Virus record (IMG/VR): IMGVR_UViG_3300022200_000113
Coordinates: 1 to 41,368 of that record
Strand: one strand, 5' to 3'
From: a virus
DNA length: 41,368 nt
This document shows positions 24,015 to 32,639 of this stretch, piece after piece (positions within the stretch are counted from its first letter, which is position 1; each line of letters starts with the position of its first letter). The translations under genes and the position numbers were made by a program. Under the pieces are notes generated by a model that was not told where the DNA came from, ran no database searches, and saw nothing but the letters and a program-made list of their open reading frames with translations.

Positions 24015-24911
24015 CTAGTCAATCTTTTTAGTAAAGCTTAAATCATCCATCAAACGACCTGTAAACTTATATTCACCTACATGGGTAATATAATCATCAA
24101 CTAAAATATGGCATTTACCATCTATTTCGGCCCATCTTTTACAGAAACCAAAATCCTCTCCATAATACCTTTTAGTCTCAGGTTCATGATAAGTATCAAA
24201 GAAATTATAGAAGTATTTTTTCTCTACCTGTTTACCATTGATAATGGTAGGTTGACTTATTTTTTTATCTGGAAAAGCTTTAATCATCTTTTCAAACACT
24301 TGTTTTTTAATCAGCATACAGCCTGTTGGTGCATGAGATACTTCAGCTACACCATTTATAACTTGTATCTCACTTCTATCTTCTATTTTAACTGGCCAAG
24401 TAAAACCGTGATGAGACATAGTTTTACCATCTTCAATATTTCTAGTTTTGGTTCTATGGGCTACTTTGTCCCAATCAATGTGCTTTAAAGGATAAGGAGC
24501 AGCTATTAATTCTTTATCAGCAACTACCATTTTCATTATAGTTTTGAATGAAAATTCAATATCCGAATCTATAAATAAAAAATGTGTATATGGTACTTTT
24601 TCACATTCTTCTAAAAAATTAGATACTGATAGGTTTCGTCCTTGAGTAACTAATGAAGATTTCAATAATGAAAAAGAAACTAATATTCCTGACTGCATAC
24701 ACTCTTGTTGAAATTTTAATAGTGATTGAGTGTAATGAATAGAACATTGATCATGTACTGGTGTGGCTACAAATATAACAGGTTTTTTATTAACTGCGTT
24801 ATTTATAACTGGTTTATTTATCCAGATAGGTTTAGTTGGATCTTGCACGTTTGTATTTAACTCCTTTATAGTTTGATAAGTATCTTCATTTCCCCATACT
24901 TTGTCTTGCAT
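24015..24911 (-). CDS. Glycosyltransferase (GT-A fold, DxD)
   Basis: A 298-residue protein. PVIFVATPVHDQCSIHYTQS opens a nucleotide-sugar-binding domain, and THFLFIDSDIEF supplies the metal-binding DxD (D115, D117). A later block (APTGCMLIKKQVFEK; YYGEDFGFCKRWAEIDGK) resembles the acceptor side, with the E-D pair of GT-A enzymes of the GT2/Anp1 type. It would move a sugar from a nucleotide donor to an unknown acceptor. It overlaps the upstream second glycosyltransferase by 26 bases, so the two likely act together. Confidence 0.8.
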   Translation of the reverse strand: MQDKVWGNEDTYQTIKELNTNVQDPTKPIWINKPVINNAVNKKPVIFVATPVHDQCSIHYTQSLLKFQQECMQSGILVSFSLLKSSLVTQGRNLSVSNFLEECEKVPYTHFLFIDSDIEFSFKTIMKMVVADKELIAAPYPLKHIDWDKVAHRTKTRNIEDGKTMSHHGFTWPVKIEDRSEIQVINGVAEVSHAPTGCMLIKKQVFEKMIKAFPDKKISQPTIINGKQVEKKYFYNFFDTYHEPETKRYYGEDFGFCKRWAEIDGKCHILVDDYITHVGEYKFTGRLMDDLSFTKKID

Positions 24912-25830
24912 CTAAAGCTCCTTGTAAAAATCTAGTCCAAGCATTACCTTGCTTATTCCAATTATAATATTGATTCACATAATCTATTTGAAATTGTAAA
25001 TGTTTCTTAACACCTTCTGAATTTAATCTAGAAGCTGCTGCTTCAATAGCATATGCAAAATTATTTGCTAAATTTAAATAATTTTTTTGATACGGAATAT
25101 AAGAACTAAATTCAGCACAAGTTTCATATAAAGCTCCAAAGTTTGTGGTAATTATATAACAGCCTGCAGCCATTGCTTCTAATGCTGATATACAAAATGT
25201 TTCTTCCCATATATTTGGGTAAGCGAATATATGATATTTATGTAGATTTTCTTTTATATATTCATTAGGTTTATATCCTATGTAATTTACATTAGGTAAT
25301 TGTTTTGCCTGTTCATATAACTCTTGATAATGTTTATCATTAGCATCTTTAAAAGATTGACCATATACTTCAGTAGAAGAATAAACATCTAATTCGATAT
25401 TAGGATTTTTAATATATTGCATAGTAGCTAACATAACATTTAATCCTCTCCATGGTGTTGGATGGAATATAAGTTTTATTTTATCTACTGGTTTATTTAA
25501 ATCTCTAGAAGGTATATTATCTACACCATTTTTTATAACTAAACATTTTTCAGTTGGTATATCAAATACCATTCTAAATTTTTCAAAATTCCAATGGCTA
25601 TTAAATATATACCAATCATATTTATGATGATTAGATTTATCTTTAAACCATGGTGCTAAATTACCTTGATCGTAAGAATTCTTTTGCCATAGAATATTCA
25701 TTTTTGTTGGATGTAGTGGAATCTTTTCAGGTACGGATGTACATATTTGTACTTGATCCAATAACTTTGAATCAACATATTTTCTTAAATATTCAAACTG
25801 TAACTCGGTACCACCTCGTGGTGCTTGCAT
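24886..25830 (-). CDS. GT-B glycosyltransferase (GT4-like)
   Basis: A 314-residue protein with PRGGTEL at residues 4-10, the N-terminal sugar-loop of GT-B enzymes, followed by KLIFHPTPWRGLNVM and the E-x7-E signature EETFCISALEAMAAGC (E210, E218). The fold suits a retaining transferase that uses a nucleotide sugar. It is slightly short at the N-terminus for GT4. It overlaps the GT-A gene downstream and lies upstream of the internal virion genes. Target (virion protein, capsular polymer or host surface) unknown. Confidence 0.83.
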   Translation of the reverse strand: MQAPRGGTELQFEYLRKYVDSKLLDQVQICTSVPEKIPLHPTKMNILWQKNSYDQGNLAPWFKDKSNHHKYDWYIFNSHWNFEKFRMVFDIPTEKCLVIKNGVDNIPSRDLNKPVDKIKLIFHPTPWRGLNVMLATMQYIKNPNIELDVYSSTEVYGQSFKDANDKHYQELYEQAKQLPNVNYIGYKPNEYIKENLHKYHIFAYPNIWEETFCISALEAMAAGCYIITTNFGALYETCAEFSSYIPYQKNYLNLANNFAYAIEAAASRLNSEGVKKHLQFQIDYVNQYYNWNKQGNAWTRFLQGALDARQSMGK

Positions 25831-25832
25831 AA

Positions 25833-26024
25833 TTACTTTCTTCCCATTACTTTCTGTAATAAGTCTAATCCTTTATTTGTTACTGTTACTATTGTATCAA
25901 CAGCTAAATCATTTTCTTGATGAAACTTTAAAAATTCTTCTTTAGATTCATAAGTTTTATTTGTGGACTTACTTCTAAATGTGTGTGTTGTTTTAGTTTC
26001 TATTTTTACTGGTTCTTTATCCAT
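25833..26024 (-). CDS. Hypothetical 63-residue protein
   Basis: A short polar protein (EPVKIETKTTHTFRSKSTNK; a helical C-terminus ending VTVTNKGLDLLQKVMGRK). It overlaps the small virion gene upstream by eight bases and ends two bases before the glycosyltransferase start. No recognised domain. Likely co-transcribed with the tail genes. Confidence 0.6.
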   Translation of the reverse strand: MDKEPVKIETKTTHTFRSKSTNKTYESKEEFLKFHQENDLAVDTIVTVTNKGLDLLQKVMGRK

Positions 26025-26352
26025 TCTCTTGCGATCTATCTATCATAAGATAGCTAACTTGTCCAGAGGCTTTGCCAGCAACACTTGCTTTTACTTTTAA
26101 AACATCTCCTGCTTCCATATTAATAACATCTATTGCAAAATTTTCTGTAGTTTTATTTAAAAGTTTATGGGCTATCTCTACATCAGAACCTCCTGATTTT
26201 TTTAGAATTACATCTATATCAACATTGGTATTATCTATCACTGCAGTTTGCACTGCTTTTACAATAGCAATTGAGCTCGTGTTAATTGTTAACACCGTTG
26301 TTAAATTAGTTGTTGTTAAACTGAATGTTTCACTTTTATAAAAATTTGCCAT
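26017..26352 (-). CDS. Small virion-associated protein, beta-rich
   Basis: A 111-residue protein beginning MANFYKSETFSLTTTNLTTV, beta-rich throughout (TINTSSIAIVKAVQTAVID; DVLKVKASVAGKASGQVSYL). This Thr/Val-rich pattern is common in small marine phage tail or decoration proteins. Its start overlaps the stop of the 54-residue gene as TAATG. A structural role is likely from composition and position in the tail block, but unproved. Confidence 0.6.
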   Translation of the reverse strand: MANFYKSETFSLTTTNLTTVLTINTSSIAIVKAVQTAVIDNTNVDIDVILKKSGGSDVEIAHKLLNKTTENFAIDVINMEAGDVLKVKASVAGKASGQVSYLMIDRSQENG

Positions 26353-26516
26353 TAGCTAAAAAACCAGTTTTTACGATCTTCTTCATTTCGAAGATCTTGT
26401 TGATATCCAAAGTTAAGTTCATTTTTTAAAGTATCTAAACCATCTCGTAATTGCCTTTGGTTGGTTTCTTGATATTCAGGAGTTGGTTCAGGAATAATTG
26501 CAGTAATCTTTGCCAT
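26352..26516 (-). CDS. Small tail-region protein (54 residues)
   Basis: A 54-residue gene: ATG at 26514-26516 overlaps the tail hub stop as TAATG, and its own TAA (26352-26354) overlaps the next ATG. It starts MAKITAIIPEPTPEYQETNQ and ends in EEDRKNWFFS, with a helical charged centre. The exact fit at both ends and the style of product make it a real gene. Function unknown. Confidence 0.7.
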   Translation of the reverse strand: MAKITAIIPEPTPEYQETNQRQLRDGLDTLKNELNFGYQQDLRNEEDRKNWFFS

Positions 26517-28459
26517 TATCTTCTACCTCCAGCTTGAATATCTAATCTCAAAGTTCCATATCTCCAAGATTGATTAACTGCATCATTTTCTATTTTTAAA
26601 CTTACTTGTCTTCCTCTAACTCTTGTACTATGAAAAGTTGTAGTAGTATTACATGTAAATGGACCAGTAATCAAGGGACCATTAGAATCTGATTGTTCTG
26701 TTTGACCTGGATAGTTTCTAAAAAACATAGTAACTTTTGCATTGCCAGATAAATTTTTAAAGTCGGGTATAAATCTAGATACTCTCATAATGTTTTCTCC
26801 ATCTCCTGCAATCCCTTGTTGTGCAGATATATCATAATCACCTGATTGGATATAAGATGTAATAGCTGTTGATACTCCATTTGCATCTACTTCATTCACT
26901 CCAGTTTCATGAGCCCAAAATTTAGATGAGCCATAAGTATTTGTCACACCATTAATAGTTGGGAAACTTGGTGTGCCATTAGTTGTAAACTGTGAAGCAT
27001 AAGGTAATGCGTAAGTATGGTTATCTGAATATGCAGTTCTAGATAAAGAACCTGTTGTCCAGGTATTTTCTAAAAAATTAAATACAACATTTCTATTTAT
27101 TTGTTGAGAACCCGATGCTGCATAGAACCAACCCACTTCATTATATAAAGAGTTGTGATACCCATATGCAATTTGATTTGCATCTGCATTATATCCTAAA
27201 TTATCTCCTTGTGTTGTAAATACAAAATCTTCAACTAATGATGGGAGTTGTTTAACCGTACCATCAAACATAAAAAAGCCTCCACCAAATCCCATCCAGA
27301 AAACCGCTCCTTGTGCATACACTGCTGCATGTTGACCTAAACATCCACAGTTAGAACCTACTTGTCTAATACTAAATGTAAAAGGTGAACCCACAAACTG
27401 TATTTGATAAGCTGCTTGATCCGTGAGTACTAATATATAATCCTTACCTTGAACTGCAGTTATAATTTCATTACCTTGGTCAATTAAAAATGTACCTGCA
27501 GTATTAGTTGCTGTAGGTTGCCATGTATTAATATCTTCTTGATTAGAGAATCTTATAAACATTTTGTTTTGAGAAGTTGAATCTGATAAGTTATCTAAAG
27601 TTCCCATTAAAAATAAATGTCTATCTCTATCAGAAACTAAACTCATTAAAGATGTTGTGGGAGCTCCTGATACAATTGATGCTCTAGTTTCCAATGCTCC
27701 AGAACCTGAAGGACTCCAGGTATAAGTTGCACCATTTCTAACAGTTGCAACTAGCAACTGGCCGTAATTATCGAGTGACCAGGAGCCAGGATCTAATTGA
27801 ACGTTAGTTGTTGAAGCAGCATCGCCCCAACCCTGACCTGCTGCAGCCCAAACATCCACACCCCAACCATATGCTGGTGTTTGAAACACTGGGCCAATTG
27901 TAATATATGAATTTAAAGTTGCTGAACCTTGAGTTGACATACCTGTGCCGGTTTCATTTGATGGCATGGTAATTGTAAAAGTATTTCCTGTAGGTACTGA
28001 AATAATTTCAAATACATTCGTTGTAAAATCTGCTGTGGTATATCCAGTTACTCCACCGCCAGGTAAAGTAACGGATTTAAATTTAAAATAATCACCAACA
28101 GATAAACCATGTGAAGTTAAATTAACTGTTACTGTCGCTGAACCTGTTGTTGAATCAAAAGTACATCCTGTTTGATCTGCATTAATAGGTGTAATATCAT
28201 AAAAACCACCTTCATAATAAATAACTAAAATTTTAGCAGTACCTAAAGCTGCATATTTTCTTCCCTGTAAATCTGTCCAAGTATGTTGATTTCTGACAGG
28301 TCCTGATAATGTATTATTAACTAGTTCTTGCCAACCACCTATTTTTTCGGGTTGGCCATATCTAAAACGTACATTATCTCCATCTACCCATTGCCCTTCG
28401 GCACCGGTTTCTGTAGCTTGTTTATTAAAACCTGGCTTAAATTGTATTTTTTGCAGCAT
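26516..28459 (-). CDS. Large tail protein, P22 gp10-like hub or stabilisation protein
   Basis: A 647-residue beta-rich protein with N-terminus MLQKIQFKPGFNKQATETGA and a C-terminus YGTLRLDIQAGGRR. Many short beta blades (FIRFSNQEDINTWQPTA; GAVFWMGFGGGFFMFDGTVK; VVFNFLENTWTTG) suggest a propeller-like tail hub or packaged-DNA stabilisation protein of podoviruses. An AAGGAAG site precedes the ATG. Its 5' end overlaps the nucleotidyltransferase gene by 23 bases, tying the accessory cassette to this virion gene. Confidence 0.75.
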   Translation of the reverse strand: MLQKIQFKPGFNKQATETGAEGQWVDGDNVRFRYGQPEKIGGWQELVNNTLSGPVRNQHTWTDLQGRKYAALGTAKILVIYYEGGFYDITPINADQTGCTFDSTTGSATVTVNLTSHGLSVGDYFKFKSVTLPGGGVTGYTTADFTTNVFEIISVPTGNTFTITMPSNETGTGMSTQGSATLNSYITIGPVFQTPAYGWGVDVWAAAGQGWGDAASTTNVQLDPGSWSLDNYGQLLVATVRNGATYTWSPSGSGALETRASIVSGAPTTSLMSLVSDRDRHLFLMGTLDNLSDSTSQNKMFIRFSNQEDINTWQPTATNTAGTFLIDQGNEIITAVQGKDYILVLTDQAAYQIQFVGSPFTFSIRQVGSNCGCLGQHAAVYAQGAVFWMGFGGGFFMFDGTVKQLPSLVEDFVFTTQGDNLGYNADANQIAYGYHNSLYNEVGWFYAASGSQQINRNVVFNFLENTWTTGSLSRTAYSDNHTYALPYASQFTTNGTPSFPTINGVTNTYGSSKFWAHETGVNEVDANGVSTAITSYIQSGDYDISAQQGIAGDGENIMRVSRFIPDFKNLSGNAKVTMFFRNYPGQTEQSDSNGPLITGPFTCNTTTTFHSTRVRGRQVSLKIENDAVNQSWRYGTLRLDIQAGGRR

Positions 28460-28796
28460 TCAACTTCCTTATTTTTGTAGCAGAAATAGCCTGTATTTTA
28501 TCAGGTAATACTATTTCTTCAACCTTATATCCTACGTCTCTACCATAGCATATATTGGTTATATTTGGAACTTGAATTATTTCAAATTTTCCTTTGTATT
28601 CTCGTAAGGCATACTTAATTTTTTCTTTAACTTGCTCAAAATCATAAGGATTGTTTTCAGATATAGGCATTGATCTAACCATAATAATTACTTGCCCTGT
28701 CTTTTCTAAAGATTTTTTAAACAATTCTTGATGTCCTTGATGCCAAGGTTGCCATCTTCCTAACATCAATGCTGTCGGTTTATCCCAATCTATCAC
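28437..28796 (-). CDS. HxGH nucleotidyltransferase (NMN/PPAT-like)
   Basis: A 119-residue enzyme. GRWQPWHQGH at 13-22 is the HxGH nucleotide-binding motif (H19, H22) and ISATKIRK near the C-terminus is the ISxTxIR motif. The family includes NMN and phosphopantetheine adenylyltransferases and, more distantly, ATP sulfurylase. The sequence is closest in style to NMNAT-type enzymes (GRFQPxHxGH) but is shorter. It overlaps the APS-kinase-like gene by 17 bases. Substrate not determined by sequence; a link to sulfate activation is possible from context only. Confidence 0.8.
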   Translation of the reverse strand: MIDWDKPTALMLGRWQPWHQGHQELFKKSLEKTGQVIIMVRSMPISENNPYDFEQVKEKIKYALREYKGKFEIIQVPNITNICYGRDVGYKVEEIVLPDKIQAISATKIRKLNAAKNTI

Positions 28797-29169
28797 GAAG
28801 TTCCTTTATAATTTTATCATAATCATAGTCATCTATAATGTAATTTGGGTTTAAAGGTCTTTCAAATATTTGATTGGTGTCTTCATATCTTCCAGATTCA
28901 ATAGTATTCATCCAAATTGTAATATCATAATATTTTCTATAGTCATCAAAAGGACATATAAAATCTACTACACAATTTTTAGTTGTTAGTTTAGTTAACC
29001 TTTCCATTCGAATTGCTTGTCTAGTTCTAGCAGCTGGAGCAAAATCCCAATCACTAAATATAGTTCTTATTTCATCAGCATTAAAATAAGCAACATTTAA
29101 ATCTTTACATAATTTTTTAGCAAAGGTTGTTTTTCCAGATCCAGGTAATCCATATATTAATATATTCAT
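28780..29169 (-). CDS. Adenylylsulfate (APS) kinase-like P-loop kinase
   Basis: A 129-residue kinase. GLPGSGKTT (7-15) is the P-loop; FNADEIRTIF (29-38), then FAPAARTRQAIRM, mirror the APS kinase DGDNxR ... FSxxDRxxNxR pattern, and VVDFICPF (67-74) mirrors FISP. The family makes PAPS from adenylylsulfate. It is shorter than cellular CysC (about 200 residues), and the C-terminal lid is divergent (ITIWMNTIESGRYEDTNQIF), as in other marine phage members. With two sulfotransferase-like genes close by, PAPS supply is a reasonable role, but another small-molecule kinase activity is possible. Confidence 0.75.
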   Translation of the reverse strand: MNILIYGLPGSGKTTFAKKLCKDLNVAYFNADEIRTIFSDWDFAPAARTRQAIRMERLTKLTTKNCVVDFICPFDDYRKYYDITIWMNTIESGRYEDTNQIFERPLNPNYIIDDYDYDKIIKELRDRLG

Positions 29170-29702
29170 TATGGATAAAAATTAAAATTAATAACTATTC
29201 TACAGTTTTTATCAGTGCAGCTTGTTCCTGAATGAGGAGTATTTGCATCAAAAAAAACTATTTTATTTTCTTCACTGTTTACTTTTGTCTTACCTATTTT
29301 AGTGTAACCATTACAAGTATTTATATAATATACAGCAGTGACCATGCCTTTTAAACTTGTTTGAGATCTATGAATTTTATCTATTGTCCCTATTTCAATA
29401 TTATCAGCTATATTAAAATCTGTATGTTCTCCATGTACACAAATTTTATTTGTTTTTGTCAATAAGTTAGCTTTAATTCTAACAATTGAAGTAGGTTTTA
29501 TTTTATCTATAATAGGGACTAAATCATCAACGTGTTCTGATTTAGGAGAATATTCATCATAAAAAGTATGAACAAGTTGAAAATGACCGTCATCATATCT
29601 TGTAACTCCTTCAACAAAAGTCCAGTTAAATAAGTGACTAGTCATTTTATTTTTAAGTGCACTAAATTGTTCGTAAGGTAAAAAATTTTTTATAATCTTC
29701 AT
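29169..29702 (-). CDS. 2OG-Fe(II) oxygenase-like protein
   Basis: A 177-residue double-stranded beta-helix protein. The iron triad is visible: H93-x-D95 in HGEHTDFN, distal H157 in TPHSGT, with R168 in CRIVINFNF positioned to bind 2-oxoglutarate. These enzymes hydroxylate proteins, nucleic acids or small molecules. It is joined to its neighbours by one- and four-base overlaps. One of six such genes in this cassette; substrate unknown. Confidence 0.72.
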   Translation of the reverse strand: MKIIKNFLPYEQFSALKNKMTSHLFNWTFVEGVTRYDDGHFQLVHTFYDEYSPKSEHVDDLVPIIDKIKPTSIVRIKANLLTKTNKICVHGEHTDFNIADNIEIGTIDKIHRSQTSLKGMVTAVYYINTCNGYTKIGKTKVNSEENKIVFFDANTPHSGTSCTDKNCRIVINFNFYP

Positions 29703-30247
29703 ATTTTTATATTGTCACTTTTTACAAAATTTAAATTTAAAGAGAAAATAGATTTTCTATTATTACTTTTATTAATAGGTGATCTATGTAAAAGATAAGA
29801 TGGAAATATTATAAAATCACCTTCTTTTAATTTTGTTGTTTTTAAAATAGATTTTGTTTTATAATCTAGTATCTCTGTTTTCATATTAGAATCTTTTAAC
29901 TCTAGGTAATATACACTACTGTAATTACAGTCTGGATGCGTGTGCCAATCATGAAAATTATTTTTTGTGTATTGTTGAAACCAAGATTTTATAATTCTTA
30001 CATGCTCACAATAAAAAAACTTAGCTGTTTCTAATAAATAAGGTGTTAACATTTTATATAAAGTATCTACATATTCTCTTTTAGTATTACTATCTATATT
30101 CCAATCAGTCTTATAAATATTTTGATGTTGTTGATCTATTTTTGATTTAGGTGTTTGTTCAATTAAAGATAATAATTTTTCTTTATATTGATTGTGCTCT
30201 TTAACATGATGCACAAAATAGTAACTATTTATATCTTTTATAATCAT
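29699..30247 (-). CDS. 2OG-Fe(II) oxygenase-like protein (Oxy_5 type)
   Basis: A 182-residue protein with WHTHPDCNYSSVYYLEL (H102, H104), IIFPSYLLHRSP (H154) and R164 in NNRKSIFSL. The HxHP...SxVYYL and FPS..H pattern is that of the small 2OG-FeII_Oxy_5-type family. If H102/H104 replace the usual HxD, iron binding may differ. It overlaps both neighbours by four bases. Target unknown. Confidence 0.68.
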   Translation of the reverse strand: MIIKDINSYYFVHHVKEHNQYKEKLLSLIEQTPKSKIDQQHQNIYKTDWNIDSNTKREYVDTLYKMLTPYLLETAKFFYCEHVRIIKSWFQQYTKNNFHDWHTHPDCNYSSVYYLELKDSNMKTEILDYKTKSILKTTKLKEGDFIIFPSYLLHRSPINKSNNRKSIFSLNLNFVKSDNIKI

Positions 30248-30834
30248 TTATCATTCACATAGGATAGCGCTGACATATCTCCAAAACTTTCAAAAATAAA
30301 AGTATTAAAAGATAAACTAAACCTTACTAATTCCGTATGGTTTACAGGAACCTGATGTTGTATATTTGATGGAAACAATATTAACTCTCCATCTTTAATT
30401 TCAAATAACATATTAGAGTAATTATAAGGAGTATTTTTTCCAGAAAATATAATCTGTTTTTTATCACTAGTAGAAAAAACAATAGGACATCCAGTTCCCT
30501 CTACTTTAAAATAGAATACGCCGCTAAGAATACTATTTGGGTGATAGTGAGGATGATGCTCAGAACCTTTATTATTTTGATTACACCAAGACTGCGTAAT
30601 TTTTAAATTATGAGACACACCTAAAACTTCTTTAGAATAATTTTTAATTGATTCATCAAAAAAAGTTTTTAGTTTTTTTAATTTTTTATTACTTAAAATA
30701 AAAGAATCTTGACTTTTATAATTGGAAACATTTTTAATGTATTCAACTGATTGAATATATTTAAATTCTTTATCAAAATTATCTTGATATCTAAAGACTC
30801 CAACCGTAGTTGGAAACATATTTATAAGTTCCAT
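30244..30834 (-). CDS. 2OG-Fe(II) oxygenase-like protein (Oxy_5 type)
   Basis: A 196-residue paralogue-like protein with HHPHYHPNSILSGVFYFKV (H96, H98, N100), LILFPSNIQHQVPVN (H160) and R171 in VRFSLSFN. This is a clear 2OG-FeII_Oxy_5 pattern. It differs enough from the two preceding oxygenases that it is not a recent duplicate. The start overlaps no upstream gene, with a six-base gap. Substrate unknown. Confidence 0.75.
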   Translation of the reverse strand: MELINMFPTTVGVFRYQDNFDKEFKYIQSVEYIKNVSNYKSQDSFILSNKKLKKLKTFFDESIKNYSKEVLGVSHNLKITQSWCNQNNKGSEHHPHYHPNSILSGVFYFKVEGTGCPIVFSTSDKKQIIFSGKNTPYNYSNMLFEIKDGELILFPSNIQHQVPVNHTELVRFSLSFNTFIFESFGDMSALSYVNDK

Positions 30835-30840
30835 ACTTTC

Positions 30841-31182
30841 TTAGTAGGTACAAATATTATCTGTGTTTTCCTCCGGATGTATTGTGTACCAAATTTTTTT
30901 AGCAGCTTGATTCCAGTTAAAAGGAACTGGAGTATCAGGAGCATCCCCTAGTGGATTTCCTGGTTGTGTTTCATCAGCTGGCATTAAAGTTTGTAAATGA
31001 GTTTCTATATCTGCAATAGAAGTTAATTCACCATCTCCATTATTTGATGGATTGTCTACCGATAAACCTATCGCAGGTCTAGTATTTTGATCTAATAATC
31101 TAACGTCTTGAAAAAAAGTTTTTTCTATATAATCAGGCGCTTCATTACCTGTCATAGTGAATTTAAGTATTTTCTTTGCCAT
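30841..31182 (-). CDS. Hypothetical acidic 113-residue protein
   Basis: A 113-residue acidic protein (SVDNPSNNGDGELTSIADIE; PADETQPGNPLGDAPD) with a C-terminal FNWNQAAKKIWYTIHPEE segment. No known motif. It overlaps the upstream coiled-coil gene by 20 bases. It sits within the oxygenase/sulfotransferase cassette and may be a substrate or partner rather than an enzyme, but that is speculation. Confidence 0.55.
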   Translation of the reverse strand: MAKKILKFTMTGNEAPDYIEKTFFQDVRLLDQNTRPAIGLSVDNPSNNGDGELTSIADIETHLQTLMPADETQPGNPLGDAPDTPVPFNWNQAAKKIWYTIHPEENTDNICTY

Positions 31183-32050
31183 TTTTTTTACCTGTGTTTT
31201 TAGTAGCTAAAGAAGACTTATCCATTATATTAAAGTTTTTATTTTTAACATTTAAAATAACGTCATCTTTAAAAATGTTATAACATTTCTCTAAAAATTG
31301 TAAAGTCATCTTTTGAGTAGGATATTTGCCTTCTTTTAATAATTCTTCCTCTTGTATTAAATAGTCTGTCAAAAGGGTTTGAGCAGTAGCTCCATTTACA
31401 CCAATATCAAAAAGGTATATATAATTACCTTCATCTATTCTACCTCCACTTGCTCTGGCTGCATGTAAGGCTTGTTTCATAGCAGTATATATATGATGTT
31501 TTATTTCTCCTTTTTCATACTCTTCTTCAGTAATATCTTTTTTACCTAAATTTTTTAATAAAGTTTCATATTGATTAGTAAAAAAATTTAACTTTCTAAT
31601 CCCACCTCTAATGTATTTCATAGCATTTTTATTACCTACTTCCATATGAAGTATCCTTGCTTCTAACATTTCTTTTTCTAAATCATCTTTAGTTTCAAGT
31701 AATTTTCTTCTTCTTTGATTAATCATAATCTCAGTCTTTTTTATATTTAACATACCTTCTTCAATACCGTTTTTAGTTTGTTCTATTTCTGCAAGAAGAC
31801 CATACATTTGTCTCTCAGGGGTAAGGTAAGTTACATCAACACTAACTTCCATAAACTGAGATTTAGCCTTATAAAAATTTTCTAAAGTTTTTGAAATAGC
31901 AGGCATTTTTTTATTGATATTTTTTATCATGCCTTTGTACTGTTTACTAACTTGAGGAAGATGTGTTTGAATATCTTTAATAACTAAATCAGAAGAATGT
32001 TCTTGATTAGATAGTAAATTACTTACTGATTTATTTTTCTTTTTACTCAT
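31163..32050 (-). CDS. Long coiled-coil protein of unknown function
   Basis: A 295-residue helical protein. A coiled coil spans roughly residues 75-150 (LLAEIEQTKNGIEEGMLNIK; DDLEKEMLEARILHMEV) and a globular C-terminal part includes YTAMKQALHAARASGGRIDE. Similar coiled-coil proteins occur in marine T4-like and pelagiphage genomes without known function. It overlaps the sulfotransferase-like gene by eight bases. A scaffold or structural role is possible. Confidence 0.6.
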   Translation of the reverse strand: MSKKKNKSVSNLLSNQEHSSDLVIKDIQTHLPQVSKQYKGMIKNINKKMPAISKTLENFYKAKSQFMEVSVDVTYLTPERQMYGLLAEIEQTKNGIEEGMLNIKKTEIMINQRRRKLLETKDDLEKEMLEARILHMEVGNKNAMKYIRGGIRKLNFFTNQYETLLKNLGKKDITEEEYEKGEIKHHIYTAMKQALHAARASGGRIDEGNYIYLFDIGVNGATAQTLLTDYLIQEEELLKEGKYPTQKMTLQFLEKCYNIFKDDVILNVKNKNFNIMDKSSLATKNTGKKNGKENT

Positions 32051-32639
32051 CGGTTATAACCTTTCCTAATTGCCAATACCAAAACTTATTACTTTTTAAA
32101 ATTTGTTGATATATAAAATAATCTATTTCAAGGTATTTTTCAAGAGATGTTTTAAAATTAATATTGTTATTAATAAATTTATTTATTTTATTTTTAATAG
32201 TTGAAGATCCTTTATTTTCGTGAAACACGGTATTAAAATTAATTTTTAAAAAATCATTTAAATCTTCATGTTTCACAAACATATTAACCTTACTACCTAT
32301 TAAATAAGTAGATTGTAATATAGTTAAAGGAATTAAAGATATAGATCTTAATTCAGGATCAATGGTATTAAACAATAATTGTTTTAAATTTAATTTATTC
32401 AAATCTATATTTGAAATAGATAGATTATGAGCAAGTCCAGATACAAATCTTTCTTTAGGATCTCTAAAAATGGTCCAACAAAACTTACCACTTTGTAAAT
32501 TTTGATTCATGGTCCAATTAATTTTTTTATTTTCTAAAGTCTTAAATACAGACTGACAACCTGTTTTATGTATTAATAAATATTCAAAATTTTTAGTTTC
32601 TATAAATTCTAAATTTTGAACAAACATATTATTTTTCAA
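32043..32639 (-). CDS. Sulfotransferase-like protein (Sulfotransfer_2-like)
   Basis: A 198-residue protein. LLIHKTGCQSVFKTL (21-35) resembles the 5'-phosphosulfate loop (PKTGGTSL type) and WTIFRDPKERFVSGLAH (55-71; R59, R64, S67) matches the 3'-phosphate loop of PAPS-dependent sulfotransferases of the carbohydrate type. Such enzymes transfer sulfate from PAPS to a hydroxyl on a glycan or similar acceptor. It is shorter than most cellular homologues. Overlaps with both neighbours suggest coupled expression. Confidence 0.7.
   Translation of the reverse strand: MKNNMFVQNLEFIETKNFEYLLIHKTGCQSVFKTLENKKINWTMNQNLQSGKFCWTIFRDPKERFVSGLAHNLSISNIDLNKLNLKQLLFNTIDPELRSISLIPLTILQSTYLIGSKVNMFVKHEDLNDFLKINFNTVFHENKGSSTIKNKINKFINNNINFKTSLEKYLEIDYFIYQQILKSNKFWYWQLGKVITDE

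Noticed and set aside
24108-24488. 126-codon plus-strand frame inside the GT-A glycosyltransferase
   Set aside because: Fully antisense to a gene with clear motifs, with no ribosome site and an aromatic-rich product typical of antisense translation.
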